DNA from: Acholoe squamosa
Lineage: Eukaryota > Annelida > Polychaeta > Phyllodocida > Polynoidae
Direction: 5' to 3'
Assembly: GCA_949317995.1 (NCBI GenBank)
Contig: OX439040.1
Location: 25,291,830 to 25,355,829, forward strand
DNA length: 64,000 nucleotides
Part shown: positions 12,561 through 24,000 of the stretch, piece after piece
How the letters are laid out: each line of letters begins with the position of its first letter
How positions within the stretch are numbered: position 1 is the first letter of the stretch
Translations under genes and position numbers: made by a program
The notes under the pieces: generated by a model
The model's input: only the letters and a program-made list of their open reading frames with translations
Database searches by the model: none
What the model was told of the DNA's origin: nothing

Positions 12561-12711
12561 TGTGTGTAGTGTTTTGTATTTCGCCACCTTTCTGTGTTTT
12601 ATTTGGTAGGGCCTATTTAAGCCTACTCACTATTTGTCAGCAATTATTCAATATATGTCAGTACTAACTCAATATTTTTCAGCAATTAGTCAATGTATGT
12701 CAGTTTCCAAC
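12561..12711 (+). repeat. Fragment of the 42-bp TCAG repeat family
   Basis: Several TGTCAGYA...AATTAGTCAATRTATG half-units, the same family as the array at 19101-21070. Confidence 0.7.
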
Positions 12712-13275
12712 TTTTTTATTCTTTGTCAAAATTGAAAATAAAGACCGCAGTGACGCTCCCCAGCTGGAGTTACCCTTAAGTTATAGGTCACACTATTGGA
12801 AACTCCTATCATTAAGGGAGATATGATGGTTTTTGTAAAACTGCCAGTTCTTGGACCTTACTGCCAGTGCCTGGACTGGCGTGTGACCCTGCATCCCAAA
12901 AAAACCTTTATTTTGATCCGTTCCTTCCTCAAACCTGCCCTTTTCCCCAGTGACGCTTAAAACAGATAGGTTTTGGCTGGAGGTAGGGCGCGTGCACACT
13001 GTGGTAAGGGCACAGGTGGACCGGTTGAGGCCGAAAAGGCTCCAAGTCACAAAAATTATTTTGCTTATTCTTTTTCAAAACAGATTTTTTAGGGGGCATG
13101 TTCTTTAGGGGGACGAAACAACCCAGATTGATACTGAACACTCCATATCCATGCATATTATTTGCATAATTATTATAATTATGCAGTGTCTTGCTACTTT
13201 TCAATATAAAGATATTTTCTATTGGTCCCTTATAGAATTCCTATGCTTGCAAATATAAACTACTGACACATGGTG
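12712..13275 (+). repeat. Dispersed module, copy M2
   Basis: Second copy of the module at 12030-12560. It aligns closely with 18215-18745 over almost its whole length, including CTGCCAGTTCTTGGACC, TTTTGGCTGGAGGTAGGGCG and the ATTTGCATAATTA block. The minus-strand open frames across it are not conserved in M3. Confidence 0.85.
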
Positions 13276-13299
13276 CCTAAGTATTGACACTAAAAAGAT

Positions 13300-13655
13300 C
13301 AATTCTTTGGTGTATCATGCCTTAGCTTGCATGATGCACTCCATCTCAGAAACCATCAAGAATATGGGTCTATACATTGAAAAAAATAGAACTACTGTAC
13401 TTGAAAACATTAAAATCGATATATTACACTTTGAAATCTGTCAATAAACAGCTGAGAAATAGGCATTGATTCATTGATGCATCATGCCCAGATTGGCATG
13501 ATGCACTCTACCTCTGAATCCATTTGGAATATGGATCTTAAAGTTTAAAAAATAGAATCGGCATGGTTGAAAACCTTGAAATTGATATATTACATGTTGA
13601 AACCCATTGATAAACAGCAGAGAAAGAACCATTGATTCATTGGTGCATCATGCCT
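13300..13655 (+). repeat. Tandem ~165-bp repeat, 2.1 copies
   Basis: TATCATGCC or CATCATGCC recurs at ~13313, 13480 and 13646, a period of ~165 bp. Each unit carries a short hairpin (TGCATCATGCC facing GGCATGATGCA in the second unit), then GATATATTACA and AATAAACAGC. The linkers near 19553 and 20066 derive from the same unit. Confidence 0.8.
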
Positions 13656-13780
13656 TGACTGATATTTGTCAAAATATGTCAGTACCTGTGCACTATTTGT
13701 CATCAATTAGTCAGAATGTGTCAGTAATTATGCACTATTTGTCAGCAATTAGTCAGAATATGTCAGTAATAATGCATTAA
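13656..13780 (+). repeat. 42-bp TCAG repeat family, short array
   Basis: About three units of the family seen at 19101-21070, alternating TGTCAGTAATTATGCACTAT and TGTCAGCAATTAGTCAGAAT. Confidence 0.75.
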
Positions 13781-14030
13781 CTGATAATAGAATAACTAAC
13801 CATAAGTATATGAATCTAGAGACTATGACCGAGCAGCTATTACAGCAATGCTGTATTTCTAACTGATAATAGGATACATAACCAAAAGTAAATGAATTCA
13901 CAAAATATGACCAAGCAGGTTTTACAGCAATGCTCACAATGATAAAATCTAGAAACCTGATAATGATCATAGAGTCATGAAAATGATCCTAGAGTCATGA
14001 TTCTGATCATAGAGTCATGGGCGTCCTCGT
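13781..14030 (+). repeat. GACCGAGCAG module and AGAGTCATG repeats
   Basis: Two degenerate copies of a block containing GACCGAGCAGCTATTACAGC and CAATGCTGTATTTCTA, then three AGAGTCATG repeats ending in GAGTCATGGGCGTCCTCG. The same order occurs at 20601-20860, which makes these 12-14 kb and 18-21 kb stretches colinear composites. Confidence 0.75.
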
Positions 14031-14034
14031 ATAT

Positions 14035-14082
14035 AAAGGCAAGACAATCTGTCCAGACTGGGACCAGAGTGTCTTGCCTTTA
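14035..14082. repeat. Compact hairpin
   Basis: TAAAGGCAAGACA pairs perfectly with TGTCTTGCCTTTA. The intervening 22 bases can extend the stem (CTG with CAG, TCC with GGA) around an AGACT loop. It lies just beyond the composite repeat, so it may be an element terminus. It is slightly short for a pre-miRNA. Confidence 0.5.
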
Positions 14083-14415
14083 CAATACAGCCAAAATATT
14101 CCATAAGCAGCCCAGTATTCTATGGTGTTTCAGCCTGTGGGTTTTTAAAAAAACCCTACCCACTATTCCCTCCATACACATACGCAAGTACCCAGGGTCT
14201 GTGTGTGTGCTGGAGAGTGATAAGTCACTCTCCCCCCTTGGTCTGGGCTGGTGCTTGGCAGGTGGTATTGAACAGCCATGTCTGTCCACAGCTGGTTATT
14301 GGACGTGGCGCTTTGTGGGGAACGTCGACAGAAGATGCTAACTGTTTCCTGCCAGCTCCCTCCCATACTACTAGCCTAAAGCCCCTGCCAGTACAACTAT
14401 GTGAAAGCCCAGCCT
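14083..14415. other. No recognisable gene
   Basis: Overlapping short open frames on both strands are mutually incidental. Confidence 0.5.
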
Positions 14416-14588
14416 CTGTCCACAGAATACTTCTCTAACCCACTTAAAAGTGTCTATTTCTCCTCTTTCCTATCCCCTCGGATGTGTGTGGTGCACATAT
14501 GCACATATCTAGTTCTCACCATGAATATGACCTTAATTGTCGAAATGGCGTTAAACATCTATTACTCACTCACTCACTGTCCACAGAA
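14416..14588 (+). mobile_element. SINE family S, copy A, with target-site duplication
   Basis: The body 14428-14576 starts TACTTCTCTAACCCACTTAA and ends in GGCGTTAAACATCTATTACT followed by a CACT-type tail. It is flanked by the perfect 12-bp direct repeat CTGTCCACAGAA (14416-14427 and 14577-14588). Compared with copies B-D it lacks about 35 bp near the middle (GGGCACTGACACATTCC and what follows). No tRNA-like head is evident. The perfect duplication and shared 5' end mark a retroposed short element. Confidence 0.9.
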
Positions 14589-17406
14589 GCTCATCTGCCG
14601 CCATTGTATCCAGTGCATCCAAAGCCTAACTATTGCCAGTGCATCTAGACTAAAGCCTGGCCTTAACCAGCCTAAAGGCCAAATACACCCATTCAACTAG
14701 ACTAAAGCTTACCTCCATTAACTCCATCCAGACATTTGACCCAAAGCCTATACTCTCTTCCCATATACAGGTCTAATGCATTTTAGCCCATCGACACCAC
14801 AATATCTGTTACATAGTCCACGCCCACACATCGAGATTGATCCCTCCACCCAAACATATCAGAAATCAGCACCCCATGGCCCATGGAGATTGGAGTCATA
14901 GAACTTTTCACATCAGAACCTGTTGCCATTTCTGTTCGAGAATAAAGGTTGTCCCTGGAGTATGACGGCCCCACAACTTCCACACAAAACTGCCCCTTTA
15001 GGACAACGTATCACCTGAAGGGTTTTCAAAACATATAAATTCTGTAATGATAGGTTTGTCCCTTGATCTGGAGTATCACATCAAGCCCCAGGGCAAGCAT
15101 GATGCATAAATACATTACATAGGAGAGTATGACAAGATATATGGTACGAACATAAGACATAAGAACATTTTGGCTCTACTCTACCCTCAGAGGGTAGTAT
15201 CTCCCATACCATACAGCCTGAATGGCGGTAAGTCACAGTTCCTGTGGTGGGGTGTATTGAACTAGCCTCCCTGCAGTCAATGACCCCTCTCATCCCCCAC
15301 TGCTCATGCAATTTACCGCCGCACCTGCCACTGCCCCACCCTCAGGCCACTCTTAACCCTTTAAGGAGCATAATTCTAGGACACTATGGCCTTGCTTAAG
15401 TATACATGGCTTATAGGCTACAGGGGTGATGTAGGGCTAGTACAATTTGCCGATACATTGTTGGTGAGCTACTCGCTAGTTGAGGTCCTGAGCTGCATGG
15501 ATAAGACAGATACTCGTTGGCGAGTCATCATTGTATAGCCCACTCCTACTTTCAGTATAGTCTAGGCACAGGACCAAAAGTTGCATCTGAGCAGATATTG
15601 CACTTTTGTATTAATTCATTTTAATGGTGGCTTCCTTCTGTCATATTTTTTTCCACGTGTACTTTCCACCTGTACCTTCCTGAGGTTCATCGTTTATAAT
15701 GACTGAGCAAGGAGAATTACAGAAAGGTCCCCGATCAGTCAGTGATACACTTGCAAATTTATTGACTACTAGTTGTAATAGACGTGTGCTTTCATTTATT
15801 TCAATGATTTGAAAGCCATTGTTTCAACGAGAGGTCAGTATCATCAGCAGCAAGATAGATCTATTTGAACCGATGAAATATAACGCCTCATTTATTCATG
15901 ACACGTGCCTCCAAGGTTCTAATCTTACAAAGAGCTTGAATTGTGTGAAAAATCAGGTTTGGCTGCTGTGCTAGTCGAACTGCTTTAGTTATTTGTCTGA
16001 AATTCAAGCATTGTTGATTAGGCTGGCGGATGATGGTGCCCAGTGTCATGTTACATTGGGTACAACTATAGTTAACGCAACACATTAATTCTTCACCATT
16101 GAGTCACCTTTGAAGCAGGACCCTGTCTTCCCTCTTCTTATGTCTTCAGTTCAAAAGACCCACCCACGCTCAGACGTCCATGGTGCCGTAGTCCTCACTC
16201 ACACAACCTGCTCTCTGGTAGTTTACTTTGATAAATGGAGTAATTGCAACTGAATGTAGCAGCTTTCAATGAAAAATTCCATACTTTGTCTAGATAGGCA
16301 TATGTTTCACATTGGAGTTTGTAAGCTTAGTGAATAGCCAGGCTGTAAGGCGTACTAGCATTTAGATATTCAAGATAAATGGTAAGTTTACTGTGAAATG
16401 ACAAGTACTTTCAAACCTGAGTTCTGGCAATTCAGAAGTTAATTTCCTTTTTTTGGAGTGTCGCTGATGTATGGTTGAAATAATTGGGGGGAGGCGCCAA
16501 TAGACAATAACCATGTTGGTTAGGCAAATGAGGCATAACCGCAGTAGGTATTCCAGTCTGAGTGGAGGCAAACAGCTTTGACATGTTGTCCGCCTGCACA
16601 GTTCTACATGTATCTGTCTGATATGATGGTGGAAATCATTTGGTGAGCTCCTGGGCTGATTAAAGGGTCACAATCATCTTTAGATCCCATGCCCAGAATT
16701 ACATCATTTTTTGAATATAAGACTGTCTATGTATGTGCATTTGATTAGTGAAATAAAATTCAAAGTTTACGGTTCAATAGTTTGTCCATAGCAGAACTCT
16801 GATCATGGGGACATTTTGAACAAATTATTGAACTCACTCCATATTGATAGACCCCTTTCCCATGATTTCAAAAGCTGCTTTTTCTATTATACTGGTTTGA
16901 TTATGGATGGGGATATGTGCACTTAGAAAGAAAGGGAAAATATTGAATTAGATAATAGCATAACATGTTTAATCATGCTTTGAAATTCCTTAAACCACAT
17001 GCTACAATTACGTTTTCATTATATGATCCCAAAATAAATCATGACCCCATGTTCAGATCATGGTTATATTTCAACAACATCAAGCCTATACACTTCCTTA
17101 CAGTGTAAACGAAGAAAATCAATCAGTTACGGTGCCACATTTCCACAATGATCAATATTATTGAATTATTTTCATTTATGAAAATAATTCATTTACATGT
17201 GTTGGGTCCGAGCTAGAAATCTTGACCACGGCCTCCTCTAACCCTGTACGTGTGCTTTGGGTCTCCTAGGCTATTCATTCTTTGGTTACTGGTCTCCTCA
17301 CCTGTTTGTTCCTAGCCTTAATACTTAACCCATAATTGAATATATAACACTACTGCCCTAGGCAAGTTTACTTCCCGTATGGTTGGCTATCCCTAACGTC
17401 CCCTGT
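14589..17406. other. No recognisable gene
   Basis: Non-coding on inspection of both strands. Short open frames lack motifs or convincing splice context. Confidence 0.5.
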
Positions 17407-17434
17407 CCTACACCTAATACCAATTAGGTGTAGG
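17407..17434. repeat. Perfect 12-bp hairpin, 4-nt loop
   Basis: CCTACACCTAAT, then ACCA, then ATTAGGTGTAGG. Too short for a miRNA precursor; function unknown. Confidence 0.6.
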
Positions 17435-17634
17435 CACCACTACTTCATTGGTTGAGCCATACCCCCCCACCTCTCCTCCCAATGCCCTCAATAATACGCT
17501 CTATGTATACAGAAAGCTGTAAAAGCCTGTGTGCTGGCTGTCCCTTCTCCCTTACCTTGCCAATTAGTCACCCCTCAGCACGTGCCCCTATATGCTGACA
17601 ATTTACCAACTAAAGGCCACCTACATATACATAG

Positions 17635-17638
<4 letters not shown>

Positions 17639-17678
<40 letters not shown>
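17639..17678. repeat. (TA)n microsatellite
   Basis: About 20 uninterrupted TA units. Confidence 0.95.
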
Positions 17679-17679
<1 letters not shown>

Positions 17680-17698
17680 GCATATGTATGATGCACCT

Positions 17699-17820
17699 TA
17701 TTAGGAGTTCTAAGTGGCGTGGCATTGGTTTATTTGGAGTCTTGGGACCGTAAAAATGCGTGCCATTCCCATATTAGGAGCCCCAATAGTGTGGCATTAT
17801 TATATTTGGAGGAGTTATTG
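17699..17820 (+). repeat. Degenerate tandem pair, ~75-bp unit
   Basis: ATTAGGAGTTCTAAGTGGCG at 17699 and ATTAGGAGCCCCAATAGTGT at ~17774 are each followed by GTGGCATT and TATTTGGAG at the same spacing. This is an old two-copy duplication. Confidence 0.6.
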
Positions 17821-18050
17821 CGTCCAATTACCTAAATTACTCTGTGGCCCTTGAGGATGAATAGGTGTCCAGACACGTGCCACCTGTCTCCACTAGGCCA
17901 CTCACCACCAGTAGAGAACCCATACCCCCCCTCTAGGGCGTGTACATTCACCTGTATGCAACCCATAATCGTTATAGTCACTCCAGATAGAGGTACAGCA
18001 TTGTATTTGGCCATGAAATAAATTATTTGTCCTTAAAAGATCGCTAAATA

Positions 18051-18760
18051 GGCCTAAAATATCGCTAGGTTGGTATGATAGACTCTACACATTTTTATTA
18101 GCTGAGAGACCCTTAGACCACCTGTCATTTTATTCCATAAGGTCAGTGTGATGCACCAATGCATTTATTTGTCCTTAAAAGATCGCTAAGTTGGTGATAA
18201 CTTTGTCCCCATTGTGCATATCTGAAAATAAAGACCGCCATGACGTTCGCCAGCTCGAGCTACCCTTTATCTATAGGTCACACTATGGGAAACTCCTATT
18301 ATTAAGGGAGATACGATTTATTTTGTAAAACTGCCAGTTCTTGGACCTCTCTGCCAGTGCCTGGACTGGTGTCTGCCCCCGCGTCCCAAAAAAGCCTATA
18401 TTTCGATCCATTCCTTCCTCAAACCTGCCCTTTTTCGCCGGTGACTCTTAAAACAGATAGGTTTTGGCTGGAGGTAGGGCGCAGGTGGACCAGCTCAGGC
18501 CGAAAAGGCTGCAAGTCAAAAAAATTATTTTGCTTATTGTTTTCTGAAACAAATCTTTTAGGGGGGCATGTCCTTTAGGGGGACGAAACACCCCAGATTG
18601 ATACCAAACATTCCATATCCGCGCATATTATTTGCATAATTAGCATAATTATGCAGTATCTTGGTACTGTTCAATATAATATAGATATGTTCCATTGGTC
18701 TCTTATAGAATTCATATGCTTGCAAGTATAAACTACTGACTGCACCTAGTGACTAGTGGA
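18051..18760 (+). repeat. Dispersed module, copy M3, with flank
   Basis: The flank 18051-18214 repeats TTTTATTAGCTGAGAGACCC and ATAAGGTCAGTGTGATGCAC. The module 18215-18745 aligns closely with M2 (12712-13275), including CCAGCTCGAGCTACCCTTTA and TTTTGGCTGGAGGTAGGGCG. It opens the second composite repeat. Confidence 0.85.
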
Positions 18761-19100
18761 ATCTGAACAGTAGAAAAGAAAGACCCCTCCTCTACCTTTG
18801 TATAGCATCAAACAAGTTGTTCAATGGAGGCAGCCATTGCTTGATCACATGCTTAAACCTTTTAGATCCAAATGCTAGTTACCAGTGCATTATCACTGTT
18901 GATAAGCTTTACACATCAATACCTGCACCCACCCAGGGCACATGCCCTGTTTGCACTGAATGGATGACTTTCCTTTTCTCCATTCTCTGGTGTTTGATTG
19001 AAAATGTTGACGTCATTCTGTGTTTTAATTTGTGTTTTAATCTGTGTTTTTATGGTACATATATTGAGTTCAAGGCTATAACAGGTTAGTGTTAGTGCTA
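18761..19100. other. No recognisable gene
   Basis: Contains a short GTGTTTTAATTT direct repeat near 19020. An open frame crosses it but has no supporting motif. Confidence 0.45.
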
Positions 19101-20600
19101 AGGAATTACTCACTATTTGTTAGCAATTAGTCAATACATAGTAGTAGTTACTTACATTTTATCAGGATTTAGTCAATATATGTTAGTAATTGCTCACTAT
19201 TGACTAATATCTGACAAATTGTGAGTAATTACTGACATATATGGACTAAGTGTCAGTAATTACTCACTATTTATCAGCAATTAGTCAATACATGTCAGTA
19301 TTTACTCAGAATTCACCAGCAATTATTCAATATATATTAGTAATTACTCACTATTTGTCAGCAAATAGTCAATATATATCAGTATTTACTCACAATTTGT
19401 CAGCAATTAGTCAATATATGTCAGTATTTACTCACACTTTGTCAGCAATTAGTCAATATACGTCAGTACTTAGTCACTCTATATCAGCAATTATCAATGC
19501 ATGTCAGTATTTACTCACAATCTGTCAGCCAATAGTCAATGTATAACAGAGAAATAACCATTGATTTAATTGTGCATCCTGCCTTGACTGGTATTTGTCA
19601 AGATATGTCAGTATCTATGGACTATTTTTCAGCAATTAGTTAATATATGTTAGTAATTATTCACTATTTGTCAGCAATTAGTCAATAAATGGCAGTAGTT
19701 ACTTACATTTTATCAGCATTTAGTCAATATATGTTAGTAATTGCTCACTATTTATCAGCAATTAGTCTATATGTTAGTAATTGCTCACTATTTATCAGCA
19801 ATTAGTCTATATATGTTAGTAATTGCTCACTATTTATCAGCAATTAGTCTATATGTTAGTAATTGCTCACTATTTGTCAGCAATCATTCAATATATATTA
19901 GTAATTACTCACTATTTGTCAGCAATTAGTCAATATATATCAGTATTTACTCACACTTTGTCAGCAATTAGTCAATATACTTCAGTAATTAGTCACTCTA
20001 TATCAGCAATTATCAATGCATGTCAGTATTTACTCACAATCTGTCAGCAAATAGTCAATATATAACAGAGAAATAGCCATTGATTCCTCCTCCTGTGCAT
20101 CCTGCCTTGACTGGTATTTGTCAAAATATGTCAGTATCTATGGACTATTTGTCAGCAATAAGTTAATATATGCTAGTAACTATTCACTATTTTTCAGCAA
20201 TTAGTCAATACATGGTAGTAGTTACTTACATTTTATCAGCATTTAGTCAATATATGTTAGTAATTGCTCACTATTGACTAATATCTGACAAATTGTGAGT
20301 AATTACTGACATATATTGACTAAGTATTGTTTTATAATGATTAAGTACTAGCATATATTGACTGATTGCTGACAAATAGTGAGTAATTACTGACACATAT
20401 TGACTAATTGCTTACAAAGAGTGAGTAATTACTGACATATATTGACTAATTGCTTACAAAGAGTGAGTAATTACTTACATATATTGACTAATTGCTGACA
20501 AAGTGAGTAATTACTGACGTATATTGACTAATTGCTGTTATATAGTGACTAAGTAGTAACAAATATTGACTAATTGCTGACAAATAGTGAGCAATTACTA
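19101..20600. repeat. 42-bp tandem array (two 21-bp halves) with internal orientation switches
   Basis: The unit alternates TCAGTAATTACTCACTATTT-like and TCAGCAATTAGTCAATATAT-like halves. Orientation is plus over most of 19101-20272, with a short inverted patch at ~19195-19262, and inverted over ~20272-20600. Linkers with AACAGAGAAATA and TGCATCCTGCCTTGACTGG at ~19553 and ~20066 give a higher-order period of ~515 bp. Long open frames (for example 19250-19546) arise only because 42 is divisible by three and the unit lacks in-frame stops. They repeat THYLSAISQY-like peptides and should not be read as genes. Confidence 0.9.
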
Positions 20601-20865
20601 ATCCGATCATAAGTACATAAATCTAGATGATACGACCGAGCAGCTATTACAGCAATGCTGTATTTCTATAGCGAAATATAATATCCGATCATAAGTACAT
20701 AAATCTAGATGATACGACCGAGCAGCTATTACAGCAATGCTGTATTTCTATATAGATATATATATTAAATGATCATAAATACATAAATCTAGATTAAAGA
20801 GTCATGATAATGATCCTTGAGTCATGATAATGAGTATAGAGTCATGGGCATCCTCGCTGGTACAT
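20601..20865 (+). repeat. GACCGAGCAG module (two copies) and GAGTCATG repeats
   Basis: Two ~80-bp near-identical units (about 20602 and 20683) carry CCGATCATAAGTACATAAAT and GACCGAGCAGCTATTACAGC. A third fragment and three GAGTCATG repeats follow, ending GAGTCATGGGCATCCTCG. This is the counterpart of 13781-14030. Confidence 0.8.
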
Positions 20866-21070
20866 CGTGCCTTAACAGGTATAGTCAAAATATGTCAGAA
20901 CCTATGCACTATTTGTCAGCAATTAGTCAAAATGTGTCGGTAATTATGTACTATTTGTCAGCAATTAGTCAAAACATGTCAGCACTTACTATTTTTCTGC
21001 AATTAGTCATTATATGTCAGTAATTATGCACTATTTGTCAGCAATTAGTCAAAATATGTCAGTAACTATG
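20866..21070 (+). repeat. 42-bp TCAG repeat family, terminal array
   Basis: About five plus-orientation units (TGTCAGCAATTAGTCAAAAT and variants) end the second composite repeat. Confidence 0.8.
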
Positions 21071-24000
21071 AATGAATGAATTACTGAAAGGACTTCATCA
21101 AGGCCTAAGGGGTCTAGGTCATGGTCTAATGATTTCAATAGATGAACTATTGGTCTAATTTTTAGCGAGAGGGAACCTACTCAAATATTCTGGTCATCAA
21201 CCTTGGCAAAATAATTCATCACAGCTATGCTGTGCTTTCCTCAAGGTTTTCCTCAAGTCATCAAAAACACGCCTCCTCGTTATCTGAAATGTGACTCATT
21301 CAACAGATGCTTTACTTTAGTGAGTGATTTTAACTATATAAATTCATCTTGCAAATGTTCAATCTGGGTTTATTTCATGCCTAAGACTTACAAAATGAGA
21401 TTGATAAAATCAAAAAGAGTATACTGTATAAAGAATACAGTACAGCTCACTTTAAAAATGACCAGTTTATGGCTCTCCCACTGTCAGCCTGCTGGTGGCT
21501 GCCTGTGGTAGGCACAGGTGTCCAGTACAATACTCTGCTCAATACCTACAGGGTGCTCAGGCTGTGTGTGCAGTGGCAAGACGACCTAGACTCTTTAAAT
21601 AAGACATAATTGCCTTGTCCATCTGCTAATGCCAGAGGTTAAGGGTACAAAGCAGGTATACAACCCTCAGACCGAAGAGATTGGATTAATTAGTCTGGCC
21701 AATGAGATATGAAATGTGACAATGGTGTCGACTCTTGTGGCACATGGAAACTAAAAGGCTCTAATTGCTAATAAGGTGAGGTGATATCACTGTGAACTGA
21801 GGCCCAGATGAGGCATCTTAGATTGCACCTGTCACTCGGATAATGATTGCAGCCTTCTAATGATTCCATTGAGCGGATCTTGTGAATATACCTCAATGTT
21901 TTCTATGGATTTGTATCTGTACCCAGCACACCTATCGTTCCCCCATTCACATATTTCCCTTAATTGTTGTAAATTATGTGCATTACAGGATAGGGTATTG
22001 ATTATTTTTTTTTCCAAACACCAAGGTGTAACACTGACCCCCTGCTAATCCTACTCCTTACTCCCCTACCCCGATCCCTGTACGTTCTGGTCTGCACTGA
22101 CCGCCAGCCCTGATCAGCAGGACCCAGGGGGTCATTAGCCCGTGTTAACGTTCTGGAGGAGTTCCTCCTGTACGGCAGTCTGGAATCACTGTGCATAGGG
22201 AGTGTTTTGTAATTAGTTTTCAGCCCAGAAATGCATTGGCTCAGAAGAATTGCCAATGGTTATCTATGCTGCAAATTAGGTTATGGGTCTTGGTTACCAT
22301 GCGGTTACCTCTTTAAAATGTCCACAGAACTGTACTGTAGACATTTTAGATAGGATGAAAATACTCTCCCATGGACATGCAATGAGACTCATTCTCAACA
22401 TTGTAATAGACAAAAACTATTATCAGAAGGAGATAATAATATTATGATTCTAGCTCGGTTTCAGCTCATGTGCACTTTAAAAGTTCATCGTCACACTTTA
22501 CAAATTAGACACAGCACAAAGGTACTCCATGCCCTTCTTGTGGTCGCTAAGGTAGTTTATCGCAGTGTTGCTTATTGAGACAGTCCCCAGAGAAGCTTCG
22601 AGCTAGTGTGGAGTGGGATGAATTCTGGTAGTATTGGAGATGTTGGGATAAGGGAAGTAGTGCTATGAGACCCTGCTGTGAAACCAGGAATGGAATTTAG
22701 ATCTAATTACATAGAGTTGGACTTGGCTTCAGCGTCAAGTGACGTGAAGAAGTGGTGTGTCCTGGATACTTACTCCGGATTATGAATAAAGAAATTTGGC
22801 AAGTACCTCAGAAGGTTGTAGCACATAAAGCACTTAAATATTAGATATTTACGTTGACGATCTAATCTTTTAGCTTTCAGCTTTGGATAGACCTAAAGGT
22901 ATTTAAGTATTAAACCGGAACCTTTAATCTCCTTCAGGATATTCCGTTTGCAGGAAAGGACGAGACACAAGCAGAAGGCATAAAAGGGGAAAGAGAAAGA
23001 GAAATACATGAAAGAGGTGGGAGGTGGTGGAGGCAGAGTGAAAGAGCAGGAAATATATGCCTGGATCGGTCACAGCTTAGTGAATTACCCCCGGTTTGAC
23101 GGCTGACTTCTGGCAGCTATTCATTACTGCAAAAGATGTTTGCTTCTCCGGCCCCTTCAGCCCCCCTCCTCCCCCTTCCATCAACAAGCGGTCAACGCAA
23201 TGTCGCGGCAATCATGTCATACTGCCCTTTTGGAAGACCATTACCCGGTAACATTGAAATGGTTTCTGACCAGAGTTGCCTTCGTGAATTGTAATGACCA
23301 AAGGATTTCACACAAAGGCACTATGTAACAATCAACAGGTTTATCTCGTGCTTTCTCTTTTAAACTACAAGTTGCAGGGTCCAGTCCCTGCCATTCCTTA
23401 CTTGGAGATTTTCCCCAAATATGGCGGTGCTTTAAAACAATGGACTATCACATTGGCGACAGAGGCAAGCGTCACCTGATGTTCGACTTAAAGACACATA
23501 GAAAACAGCAATAAGAATGTCCTTTGAATAATACATTAACCCTTTCAGCACAATGCATCAGGGCTTCAAGAGGATTTCCCTCAGGGTGAAACAAGGTAAC
23601 ATTTGTTATTATGAAATAATAAATACCTGCTGTGTTGGTGTTAAAAAACTGTGAGTTTGAAATAAAGGGAAAGGGCAATATCAGCACGCTGTTTACCAGT
23701 GGTGCATTTATGTAAATGTCCAACCACAGACAGTGGAACACTCCATCACCATTAAAGGGTTAAAGAGGTGTCAGTAAATAATTCATTAAAGACGTAAGTG
23801 ATGAGCAGGAGTGTGCCTGTTTATGTCCCAGGGGTGTGGCATAATTCAGTTATTCTCCATAGTAAACCTTAAGTAGGGGCAGCCCGTTCTGACATCAGCG
23901 CCACATTACGGATAATGCACTCCAGTAGAGGGTGGCGCTGTAAACAGTACGGGGACAGCCCCTTTGTTCTACACCTAGCCTCTCTCATGTATATTACCCA

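Noticed and set aside
12793-13204. Minus-strand frames inside module M2
   Set aside because: Not conserved as frames in the homologous module M3, so the module is non-coding.
19250-20065. Long open frames with repeated THYLSAISQY-like peptides
   Set aside because: They are translations of the 42-bp satellite unit, open only because the unit length is a multiple of three.
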